Notes under the pieces: model-generated
What the model saw: the letters and a program-made list of their open reading frames with translations, nothing else
Told to the model about the DNA's origin: nothing
Database searches by the model: none
Position numbers and translations under genes: made by a program
Assembly (NCBI GenBank): GCA_023266715.1
Contig: JAHFPK010000030.1
Span: forward strand, 1-16,524
Source of the DNA: Hyphomicrobiales bacterium
Lineage (GTDB): Bacteria; Pseudomonadota; Alphaproteobacteria; Rhizobiales; Aestuariivirgaceae
Reading direction: 5' to 3'
DNA: 16,524 bases
In this document: positions 7,382 through 14,544 of the stretch, piece after piece
Layout: each line of letters begins with the position of its first letter
Numbering within the stretch: position 1 is the stretch's first letter

Positions 7382-8731
7382 ATGGCCCGGTCGACATTCG
7401 AGGAATTCATCTCCAGCAATAAGATCAGCGAGGTGGAGTGCTTGGTTGCGGACATGTCAGGAACGGCGCGGGGGAAAATCCTGCCGCCGAAGAAGTTTCT
7501 GCAGGGGCAAAAATCTCAAGGACTTCGGGTTCCCGAAGAAGTGTTCACCTTGACCATCAATGGGCGCTTCGTTTCAGAAACAGCGGCAGTGAGCGACAGT
7601 GCCATCGACATATATATGGAGCCTGACCCAGAAACCACGCGCATGGTTCCCTGGTACACTGAGCCTACCGCACAAGTGATCTGCGATGCCTTTCATCTCA
7701 ATGATGAACCCGTTGAGATCTCTCCGCGCCATGTATTGCGGCGCGTGTTGGCCCTTTACAAGGCCAAGGGGTGGCGTCCGATTATCGCGCCTGAACTGGA
7801 GTTCTATCTCTGCAAGAAAAACCTCGATCCCGATTACCCCATAGAAGCCGCTATCGGCCGCTAGGGCCGCAAGGAGTCCGGTGGCCAGGCTTATGGCATT
7901 GACGCGGCCAATGATTTTGATCCCATCGTTGAGGATATTTACGATTACTGCGAAGCCCAGGAACTGGATGTTGATACGCTGTCCCATGAAAGCGGCCCGG
8001 CCCAGCTTGAAATCAATTTCAACCATGGCGATCCCCTTGAGCTTGCCGATCAGGTGTTCCTGTTCAAGCGCACCGTGCGCCAGGCGGCCTTGAAGCACGA
8101 CATGTACGCAACTTTCATGGCAAAGCCCCATGAGCATGAGCCGGGCTCATCCATGCATATTCACCAGTCCGTCCTCGATTTTAAGACAGGTAAGAATGTC
8201 TTCGCCGGCAAAGACGGAAAGCATTCGCGGCTTTTCCTGAATCACATCGGTGGTTTGCAGCGCTACCTTGCGGCGGCACTTCCATTTTGGGCGCCCAATG
8301 TGAATTCCTATCGCCGGCTGGTTCCTGAATCAGATGCGCCGACCAATGTCCATTGGGCCATAGACAATCGCACCGTAAGCTTGCGGGTCCCCAGTTCGAA
8401 CCCCGCAAACCTGCGTGTGGAGAACCGCGTTCCCGGTGCCGATGCTAATCCCTATCTGGCATTTGCTGCTTCTCTGGCTTGCGGCTATTTGGGCATGATT
8501 GAGCGCATCAAGCCCTCGGAGGCGGTCACCGGTTCAGCCTATCGCTATGCCCACACACTGCCGATCAATCTTGACGAGGCGCTGGATAAATTGAACTATA
8601 CCAAATCACTGAAACAGGTTCTGGGCGAAAAATTTATAACCGCCTATCAGGACGTGAAGTTTGAGGAAATGCAGCATTATCGCCGGGTGATCAGCTCCTG
8701 GGAGCGGGAATTCCTGCTGCTCAATGTTTAG
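7382..8731 (+). pseudogene. puuA: Gamma-glutamylputrescine synthetase-like glutamine synthetase interrupted by an in-frame amber codon
   Basis: This is a glutamine-synthetase-family ligase that, in the PuuA role, joins glutamate to putrescine using ATP. One frame encodes the full family length (449 codons including the TAG). The N-terminal part (160 codons) has the beta-grasp segment VECLVADMSGTARGKILPPKKF and APELEFYL. The C-terminal part has GPAQLEINFNHGD, GSSMHIHQS, PNVNSYRRLVPESDAPTNV and RVENRVPGADANPYLAFAAS. The frame is broken only by TAG at 7862-7864, between ...EAAIGR and GRKESGGQAYGID. As I recall the family, a serine sits there in GRSGR, so TCG to TAG by one base would explain it. 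No in-frame start follows closely: the AAGGAG at 7871-7876 precedes only out-of-frame GTG and ATG codons. The 160-residue fragment alone lacks most of the active site. It could be a recent pseudogene, a sequencing error or a readthrough site. The start is the only one available, because TAA at 7370-7372 closes the frame upstream. Confidence 0.85.
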
Positions 8732-8752
8732 CTTTGCGGCAGTGGAGAATTC

Positions 8753-10363
8753 ATGCGCCTGATTTTGCGGATCTTTGTATTTGTATTCTTCCTTCTTGCC
8801 GGGCAGCAGGCCCATGCCGGCAAAGGTGACCGCGTGCCGAGCTACGAAGGCGTTACCGGAGCCATAGCAGAAATATTGAATTCGCCTGAACGCCTGACGT
8901 TGCCGATTGAACGCATAAGGCAGGCGCTTAAGGCGCATTACCTGGACAACGGTGGTTCGATCTATTGGGTGGGCACAGGCCGCATGACACCCTTCATACA
9001 GCGCCTGGAAGACGCCCAATTTGATGGCCTCAACTCCGCCGACTACCCCGTCGACACGCTCATCGATCTGCGGGATTCAATTGACCCCGACGATCCCCAT
9101 TCAGCGGCCCAGGCGGAGCTCTATTACTCGGCCTTCTTCGTCGCCTACGCCGCCGATCTCAAGATCGGGCGTGTGGCACCCCAGAAAGTTGATCCCCGCC
9201 TGTTTCGCAGTCGCAAGACCATTGATGTGCTGCAGGTTCTGACCGAACTCAACAAGCAGAGAAACCCCAGCGCCTTTCTATCGAATTTCGAGCCGCGCAA
9301 CGAGCATTACCAGGCGCTAAAAAAGATGATGCGGGTATATTCGACCGAGGCCGACGAAGGCGGCTGGCCGATGATTGAGCAGGGTGTCGCACTTAAGGCT
9401 GGCATGAGCGATCCCCGTATTCCTAAAATAAGATCCTTGCTTGCTCTCACAGGCGACTATGAATGGCAAGTCACCGGCTCGCCCGTTTATGACCAGCGGC
9501 TTGCCATTGCCGTTCAAAGATTTCAACAGCGCCATGGTCTTGAAGCGAAAGGCCTGATCGGCAAGCAATCCATCATCGCGATGGATGTGACGCCTGAAGA
9601 TCGTATCAATCAAATCATGCTGAACATGGAACGCTGGCGCTGGATGCCAGACAACCTTGGCGAAAACCATTTGCTGGTGAACCTTGCGGCCTTTGAACTG
9701 CAGCGCGTCCAATCCTCGACCATTGTTGAGCGCATGAACGTCGTGGTGGGGGCCGTTGCCACCCAGACCCCGGAATTTTCCGATGAGATGGAATATGTGG
9801 AACTCAACCCGACCTGGACCGTACCCTATTCCATTGCCACTCAGGAAATGTTGCCGAAATTGCGGTCAAATCCCTATGCCTATGCAGCGGAATTTGACGT
9901 GTTTGTAAATGGCGCGCTTTCTTCCTGGGGCTCCATTGATTGGGGTGCCTATGGTCCCGGAAAATTCCCCTTCACCTTCAGGCAAAGACCTGGGCCAAAA
10001 AACGCATTGGGCAAAGTGAAGTTCATGCTGCCAAACAAGCATAACATTTATCTGCATGACACGCCTTCGAAGGACAAATTTGCGTCGACTTCACGGGCCT
10101 TTAGCCATGGCTGCATCCGGCTTTCGCGGCCGATTGAATTGGCCCACACAATTATTGGCGAGATTCCGGGCTGGAATGATGCGCGGGTAGATAGTGTTCT
10201 GGCCGGTGGCGAACTCACACGGGTCAGCTTGCAAAAGCATATCCCGGTGCATCTCATTTACTCAACCGCTTTCAAGGGAGAAAAAGGCATCGAGTTTCGA
10301 CCCGACGTCTATGGTCGCGACCGCAAACTCTATAATGCCCTGTTCGGCCGGCCTTCGTCCTAG
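8753..10363 (+). CDS. Periplasmic L,D-transpeptidase (YcbB/LdtD-like, YkuD catalytic domain)
   Basis: This enzyme is expected to form 3-3 cross-links in peptidoglycan, or to attach ligands to it, from the periplasm. The 536-residue protein begins with a Sec signal peptide (MRLILRIFVFVFFLLAGQQAHA, cleavage near residue 22). Residues about 30-230 form the alpha-helical scaffold typical of LdtD/YcbB proteins. A peptidoglycan-binding-like segment follows (YDQRLAIAVQRFQQRHGLEAKGLIGKQS, about residues 245-275, shown here in part by its key QRFQQRHGL core). The YkuD catalytic domain spans about residues 305-485, with YLHDTP and SHGCIRLSRP. C454 is the probable nucleophile and H452 precedes it. LdtD-type length and order are intact. 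GGAG-like sequence precedes the ATG. It lies 21 bases after puuA but is functionally unrelated. Its stop codon shares the CTAG palindrome with the opposing gene. 3-3 cross-linking is prominent in polar-growing Rhizobiales, which fits the lineage guess. Confidence 0.9.
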   Translation: MRLILRIFVFVFFLLAGQQAHAGKGDRVPSYEGVTGAIAEILNSPERLTLPIERIRQALKAHYLDNGGSIYWVGTGRMTPFIQRLEDAQFDGLNSADYPVDTLIDLRDSIDPDDPHSAAQAELYYSAFFVAYAADLKIGRVAPQKVDPRLFRSRKTIDVLQVLTELNKQRNPSAFLSNFEPRNEHYQALKKMMRVYSTEADEGGWPMIEQGVALKAGMSDPRIPKIRSLLALTGDYEWQVTGSPVYDQRLAIAVQRFQQRHGLEAKGLIGKQSIIAMDVTPEDRINQIMLNMERWRWMPDNLGENHLLVNLAAFELQRVQSSTIVERMNVVVGAVATQTPEFSDEMEYVELNPTWTVPYSIATQEMLPKLRSNPYAYAAEFDVFVNGALSSWGSIDWGAYGPGKFPFTFRQRPGPKNALGKVKFMLPNKHNIYLHDTPSKDKFASTSRAFSHGCIRLSRPIELAHTIIGEIPGWNDARVDSVLAGGELTRVSLQKHIPVHLIYSTAFKGEKGIEFRPDVYGRDRKLYNALFGRPSS

Positions 10364-12000
10364 TTTAAGGAACTCAACGTCGAATACGCGGACAGCGCTT
10401 CCGTGCTGGATTTGACATGCAGCACGGCGGCACCGTCATGATCAAGGAATTCCTTCACCTTCGCATCAACGTCATCGCCCAAAGTGATGGTTACGGCAAA
10501 CACACCGAATGATTTTGCCCAGAGGGTGAAATCCGGATTGACCAGATCGGTGCCAGAAACCCGGTGCGGGTAGTGTTTTTCCTGGTGGGTGCGAATGGTG
10601 CCGTAAACGCCATTGTCTGAAATGACGATCTTCGGCTTGGCGCCATACTGAACCGCAGTTGCAAGTTCCTGGCCAGTCATCAACACGCCGCCATCGCCGA
10701 CAAAGGTGATCGCCATGCGCGTATCGTCAACAATCGCGGCGGCAACGGCGGTGGGAACGCCAAAGCCCATGGCTCCGGCAATTGCCCCTAACAAAGTGTT
10801 TTTGGGTGTCATCACCCAGTGACGATGCACCCAGGTTGACATGTTGCCCGCATCCGTCGTGATCACTGCGTTATCCGGCGCTTGTGCTGCGATTGAAACC
10901 ACCACCTTGCCAAAGTCCACCGCGTCGTTAGGCTCCGGTGAGGTGAAGCGCTGGAATTCCCGTATGAATTCATTGATGGATGAGCTCCAGGACTCGCGTG
11001 CCGAGGAAACAACGCGGGGATGCGCGGCAAGGTCGGAGAGTACGGCTGCAGGATCGGCGATGAGGCCTAAATCGGTTCTGAATATTTTTCCGATTGCCTC
11101 GCCATCGGGATAGATATGGATGAGTTTTTGCTTGGGTTCCGGCGACGTTGGGAAGGTATAATTGAGGCTGGCCACATCCCCAAGCCGCGTTCCAACCGCG
11201 ATGATGAGATCGGCGTTGGCCAAAACCTGCCGGTGCTTCGGCGGGTTTCCAAAGCCCAAATGCCCCGCATAGAGAGGCGAACCATTATCAAAAATATCCT
11301 GGTTTTTCCATGTGACCGCGACCGGGATTCGCAAGGCTTCGGCAAAGCGGTGCAGGGCCGCCGCCCCTTTGGCGCCGCGAAACATGGCTCCCGCAATAAC
11401 GATGGGGTTATCTGCGCCCTCAATCATCGCCTGGATGGCCGCAATGTCGCTTGCCCCATGATGGGCAACAGCGATGGGAAAGGGGGAGGGGATTGTTTCG
11501 CCCGCTTCGTCGCTCAAAACGTCTTCGGGAAGGGAAATAATGACCGGGCCGGGTTTTCCTTCGCTGGCCAGGCGCAGGGAGCGAGTGACAATTTCGCCGA
11601 TCTTTCCGCCATCGTGGATTTCAAATACCCCCTTGGCCATGTTGCCAAAGAATTGCCCATAGTCAATTTCCTGAAAGGCCCCGCGGCTGCGCTCTTCCCG
11701 TGAAACCTGGCCAATGAAAAGCAGGACCGGTGTGGCATCCTGTTCTGCCACGTGAATGGCAATGGAGCCATTGGTGGCGCCAGGCCCGCGGCTCACCAAA
11801 AAGACTGCAGGCTTTCCCGTCAGGCGGGCCTCAGCCACGGCCATGAAGCCCGCACCCGACTCGTGCCGGCAAATGATGGTTTTTATCGGGCTGTCATAGA
11901 GGGCATCGAGCAGCGCCAGATAGCTCTCGCCCGGCACACAATAGACCCTCTCAATGCCATGGGCTTCCAAGCATTTAACAATAAGGTCTGCGGCGCGCAT
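10360..12000 (-). CDS. Thiamine-diphosphate enzyme, acetolactate synthase large-subunit-like, substrate unknown
   Basis: This is a 546-residue ThDP-dependent enzyme of the acetolactate synthase/benzoylformate decarboxylase superfamily. The N-terminal PYR domain carries the cofactor-activating glutamate in CRHESGAGFMA (E47). A central domain near residues 190-330 follows. The C-terminal PP domain has GDG at 435-437 and the asparagine 26 residues later (SDNGVYG, N463), the ThDP/Mg site. Length and order fit the IlvB/IlvG family, but no regulatory small subunit (IlvH) is adjacent, so a biosynthetic role in branched amino acids is not supported. Related orphan proteins are often named only as ThDP-binding proteins. 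CGGAG lies 7 bases before the ATG. It is the last gene of a minus-strand run, 77 bases after the Sel1-like gene. Acetolactate synthase, glyoxylate carboligase or an oxo-acid decarboxylase are all possible; the family is firm and the reaction is not. Confidence 0.85.
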   Translation of the reverse strand: MRAADLIVKCLEAHGIERVYCVPGESYLALLDALYDSPIKTIICRHESGAGFMAVAEARLTGKPAVFLVSRGPGATNGSIAIHVAEQDATPVLLFIGQVSREERSRGAFQEIDYGQFFGNMAKGVFEIHDGGKIGEIVTRSLRLASEGKPGPVIISLPEDVLSDEAGETIPSPFPIAVAHHGASDIAAIQAMIEGADNPIVIAGAMFRGAKGAAALHRFAEALRIPVAVTWKNQDIFDNGSPLYAGHLGFGNPPKHRQVLANADLIIAVGTRLGDVASLNYTFPTSPEPKQKLIHIYPDGEAIGKIFRTDLGLIADPAAVLSDLAAHPRVVSSARESWSSSINEFIREFQRFTSPEPNDAVDFGKVVVSIAAQAPDNAVITTDAGNMSTWVHRHWVMTPKNTLLGAIAGAMGFGVPTAVAAAIVDDTRMAITFVGDGGVLMTGQELATAVQYGAKPKIVISDNGVYGTIRTHQEKHYPHRVSGTDLVNPDFTLWAKSFGVFAVTITLGDDVDAKVKEFLDHDGAAVLHVKSSTEALSAYSTLSSLN

Positions 12001-12077
12001 AGGCCAACTCCGGGAAATTCAAAACACCACGATAGATGCCTTGAACCCGCCCGGAAGTCGAGCCCGTTTCGCCTATG

Positions 12078-13400
12078 TTATGGCTGGGCTGCGGCAGACA
12101 GAGATGTAAGCGCCGCTTCGGCTTCCGGAACTCCGGCAGCTCTGGCCTTCCCATACCATTCTTCGGCTTTTGCTGCGTCAGGCGTGATGCCTTGCACCTT
12201 CAATTCAGCAAAGACTGCGGGGTCATAGGTTTTTGCAACACCCATTGCACCGGCTGCCGCACCCAGTTGAAACGCCCGCGAATAGAACTGGCGGGCAATG
12301 ATGAGATCTCCGGTTTTCATCAGAATATCGCCCTTTTGCAATAGGCCTGCCACTTCGGCCGAAAGAACTGGCTCAATTGGCACAATGGCCTTTGGTGGTA
12401 CAACGGCCGTAGCTTCCTCGGCGTTGATTTTTACCACGGTGCCATTTTCCGGAGCTGCATTTGCAGGTGTAATTTGCAAAGCCGGCTCGTCTTCGAGGCC
12501 CACATCGTCAATGGCAACTGTCATTTCCTTTACTGGAGCCGCAAGTTCCCCTGTATTGGTTTCGATGGCTGCAACTGAAATATCAAACTTTGCGGTATCT
12601 GACTGCGGCACGAAAAGATTAATATCGTTTTCTTCTCCATCATTGACGAGCCATGTGTTATCAGGGAGCTTCTTTCCCGCCGACAGGTAGGCTGATGCCG
12701 GAAGCCCTGAAATCTTAATTGCCAGTTTTTGATCCTCAAATGCCGGTTCGGCGTTGAGGGCGAGCGGGATCATGCTGTTCAAGGTTCCCGTCACATCCGA
12801 AACATCAAGCGAGGCGATGGCGATGGGCTTCTTGGAAATCATCGTTTCCCGCTTTGAATTGAACAAGGAGTCTGAATCACTGGCCAGCAGGCTGCTGGCA
12901 AATCCGTAAGCAAGGGTTGCCGATTTCGATATTTGATCGGATTTCGTAACTGCAAAACCAACGGTTCCACCCGCAACGGCAGCAAACATGCCGGCGAACA
13001 ACAGGCTCTTTTTGAACCTTGGGTTTTTCGTCATTGGTGTTGGGGCAAAGGTTTGCTCGCCTCCATCCCTGTCGGTGGCATAATAGCGATGCTGGATTTC
13101 GAGTTCACTGGCAGGAATTGTTGGCCGGGGCGGCACGGGGGGCATAGGCGAGCGCTCCAGCTGTAAATCCAGTTGTTCGCGCTGTTTTTCCATGATCCTG
13201 CGGCGGTAATACTCGTAGGTCTTGTTTTCAGGCGGCTGGATTGATTGGGCCTCCTGTTTGCGACGATATTGATTGACCAGAAACTCGGCATCATCATCGC
13301 GGTAATTCTGCGCCAACCATGTAGGAGAAGTGTTCTCCGCAACATTTTCTGCTTCATTCTCGATGGCGTTGAGTTCAAGTTTTGGAAGGGGATGGTTCAT
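12078..13400 (-). CDS. Single-pass inner-membrane protein with C-terminal Sel1-like repeats, function unknown
   Basis: I do not recognise a named family for this 440-residue protein. It has a charged N-terminal region of about 130 residues, with acidic residues, an Arg/Gln-rich stretch and a proline-rich stretch (PMPPVPPRPTIP, 85-96). One membrane segment follows at about 132-151 (SLLFAGMFAAVAGGTVGFAV), then a long low-complexity, Ala/Val/Glu-rich middle. The last ~95 residues are Sel1/TPR-like helical repeats: KTGDLIIARQFYSRAFQLG, AMGVAKTYDP and KAEEWYGKARAAGVPEAEA. The basic residues before the membrane segment (NPRFKK) predict a cytoplasmic N-terminus and periplasmic repeats. Sel1-type repeats usually serve as protein-interaction scaffolds. 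AGGAGG lies 7 bases before the ATG and overlaps the stop of the upstream TAXI gene, so the two are probably translated together. Confidence 0.8.
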   Translation of the reverse strand: MNHPLPKLELNAIENEAENVAENTSPTWLAQNYRDDDAEFLVNQYRRKQEAQSIQPPENKTYEYYRRRIMEKQREQLDLQLERSPMPPVPPRPTIPASELEIQHRYYATDRDGGEQTFAPTPMTKNPRFKKSLLFAGMFAAVAGGTVGFAVTKSDQISKSATLAYGFASSLLASDSDSLFNSKRETMISKKPIAIASLDVSDVTGTLNSMIPLALNAEPAFEDQKLAIKISGLPASAYLSAGKKLPDNTWLVNDGEENDINLFVPQSDTAKFDISVAAIETNTGELAAPVKEMTVAIDDVGLEDEPALQITPANAAPENGTVVKINAEEATAVVPPKAIVPIEPVLSAEVAGLLQKGDILMKTGDLIIARQFYSRAFQLGAAAGAMGVAKTYDPAVFAELKVQGITPDAAKAEEWYGKARAAGVPEAEAALTSLSAAAQP

Positions 13401-13407
13401 GTCTAAT

Positions 13408-13413
13408 CCTCCT
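13408..13413 (-). promoter_or_regulatory. Strong Shine-Dalgarno overlapping the upstream stop codon
   Basis: On the minus strand, AGGAGG lies 7 bases before the Sel1-gene ATG. Its first two bases are the AG of the TAG stop (13414-13412) of the TAXI gene. A ribosome terminating on the TAXI gene would sit on this site, which supports translational coupling. The overlap is seen directly; coupling is inferred. Confidence 0.8.
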
Positions 13414-14380
13414 ATTGTAGTGTGATCGTCGTGAGTGAATTTTGCGAAGGCTTGCTCGCGCCCATGAGGTCTTTTGCGGTCAAATATTGTTTCCAGCCTG
13501 GCACAGCGGCAGAAAAGTTGGTGCTCTGTTCGCTGTTGCGCGTGGCGAAATAGGTTGAAAGCAGTGCCTTGTTGAACTTCTTAAGTTTGTAGAAACGTTC
13601 TGTGCGCTCGGGCCAATCGAAAACCGCAAGGATCAAAGATGCTGCTACGGTTTCTACGGCTGTGTCATTGGCAACGAGGCGCGGGAAATCGGTGTGGCTA
13701 AGAATTGCGGGCGAATAAATTTCCGCCAGGCCTTCAGGCAACGATATGGGCAAGATATGCAGCCCGCTGTTGGCCTTGAGTGAATTCAAAAGGAGAGTGG
13801 AATCAGGGCCCACGAAGACCGCTGCATCAATGCGGCCGTCGAGCAAGGCCGAAAGCGAGCTATTTCCCGTGGTGGGCACCCGCTCGTATTTTGTTCCAAG
13901 TGCCTCAAATACAAGCTCGGCGGCGACGAATTCATCGCTATTTGCAGGGCCCGTTGCAACTCTCAGGCCCGAGAGGTTCTCAATTCCGGCAATGTCCTTG
14001 CGGGCCAACACGATGACATTCACATTTGCGAGCTTCGCAAGATAGGCAATCTTGCCAGTCTCGTCCTTGTAGAGATTGTTTTTCTTGACGTAGGCCAGAC
14101 TGTCGGACGAAAGGAGTGCGACATCAACGCCGCGCAAAAACAGCAAATCATTTATCGACTGAAGGCTGCCGCGGCCGATGATGGGGAGGACCCGCAAGCC
14201 ATCAGTGTGGTCCAAGGCATTGGCAATTTCGAGCACACTTGCTGCAAGGCCTGGCTCACTGGCAAGCAAACCCACGGTGCTTTGATTGAGCTTAAGCCCG
14301 CGGATGTCTTCCGACCGGACCCCTGAACTCGACGCAACAGCCAACCACGCGGCTACAAACATTACGAAGGCATTTTTCAA
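13412..14380 (-). CDS. TAXI-family TRAP-type solute-binding protein, orphan
   Basis: This is a periplasmic binding protein of the TAXI (TRAP-associated extracytoplasmic immunogenic) family, 322 residues from the start chosen here. After a signal peptide (MKNAFVMFVAAWLAVASSSG, cleavage near residues 22-24) comes GLKLNQSTVGLLASEPG. Then DVALLSSDSLAYVKKNNLY, NVIVLARKDIAGIENLSGLRVATGP, and ALLDGRIDAAVFVGPDSTLLLNSL follow the family's two-lobe order. The frame stays open to an ATG at 14485, but that would add 35 non-family residues before the signal peptide and overlap the upstream pta region. TTG at 14380 puts the signal peptide at the N-terminus and has GAGGGG (14390-14395) 9 bases upstream, so I use it. 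No TRAP membrane subunits are encoded in the window, so the transporter partner is elsewhere or the protein serves as a sensor. The ligand is unknown. Confidence 0.8.
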   Translation of the reverse strand: MKNAFVMFVAAWLAVASSSGVRSEDIRGLKLNQSTVGLLASEPGLAASVLEIANALDHTDGLRVLPIIGRGSLQSINDLLFLRGVDVALLSSDSLAYVKKNNLYKDETGKIAYLAKLANVNVIVLARKDIAGIENLSGLRVATGPANSDEFVAAELVFEALGTKYERVPTTGNSSLSALLDGRIDAAVFVGPDSTLLLNSLKANSGLHILPISLPEGLAEIYSPAILSHTDFPRLVANDTAVETVAASLILAVFDWPERTERFYKLKKFNKALLSTYFATRNSEQSTNFSAAVPGWKQYLTAKDLMGASKPSQNSLTTITLQ

Positions 14381-14469
14381 TACCCCGATCCCCTCAAAAA
14401 ACTGCCATCCCGCCAAAACACACGTATTTTCCGCCCGTGTGCTGGAGGTTAACTTGAGCCGCCGATTGC

Positions 14470-14484
14470 TGCCAGAATGTGGCA
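14470..14484. promoter_or_regulatory. Small inverted repeat in the divergent TAXI/pta intergenic region, possible operator
   Basis: TGCCA, five bases, TGGCA form a perfect 5+5 inverted repeat within the 164-base gap (14381-14544) between the divergent TAXI and pta genes. Such a dyad could bind a dimeric regulator, but arms this short arise by chance. I found no convincing -35/-10 pair for either gene in this gap. Confidence 0.2.
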
Positions 14485-14530
14485 AAGTACGGACGAGAAT
14501 GTGATATTTGGCCTCGATTCAGGAGATTCC

Positions 14531-14536
14531 AAGGAG
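14531..14536 (+). promoter_or_regulatory. Shine-Dalgarno that sets a TTG start for pta
   Basis: AAGGAG stands 8 bases upstream of TTG 14545, which begins the family's N-terminal sequence. The in-frame ATG at 14479 has no comparable site and adds 22 residues unlike the family. This decides the start of pta. Confidence 0.7.
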
Positions 14537-14544
14537 AATCAGCG

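Noticed and set aside
7871..7893. Restart of translation just after the amber codon in puuA, using AAGGAG
   Set aside because: The GTG at 7881 and ATG at 7893 that follow are in another frame and would yield a 70-residue shadow product, not the glutamine-synthetase C-terminus.
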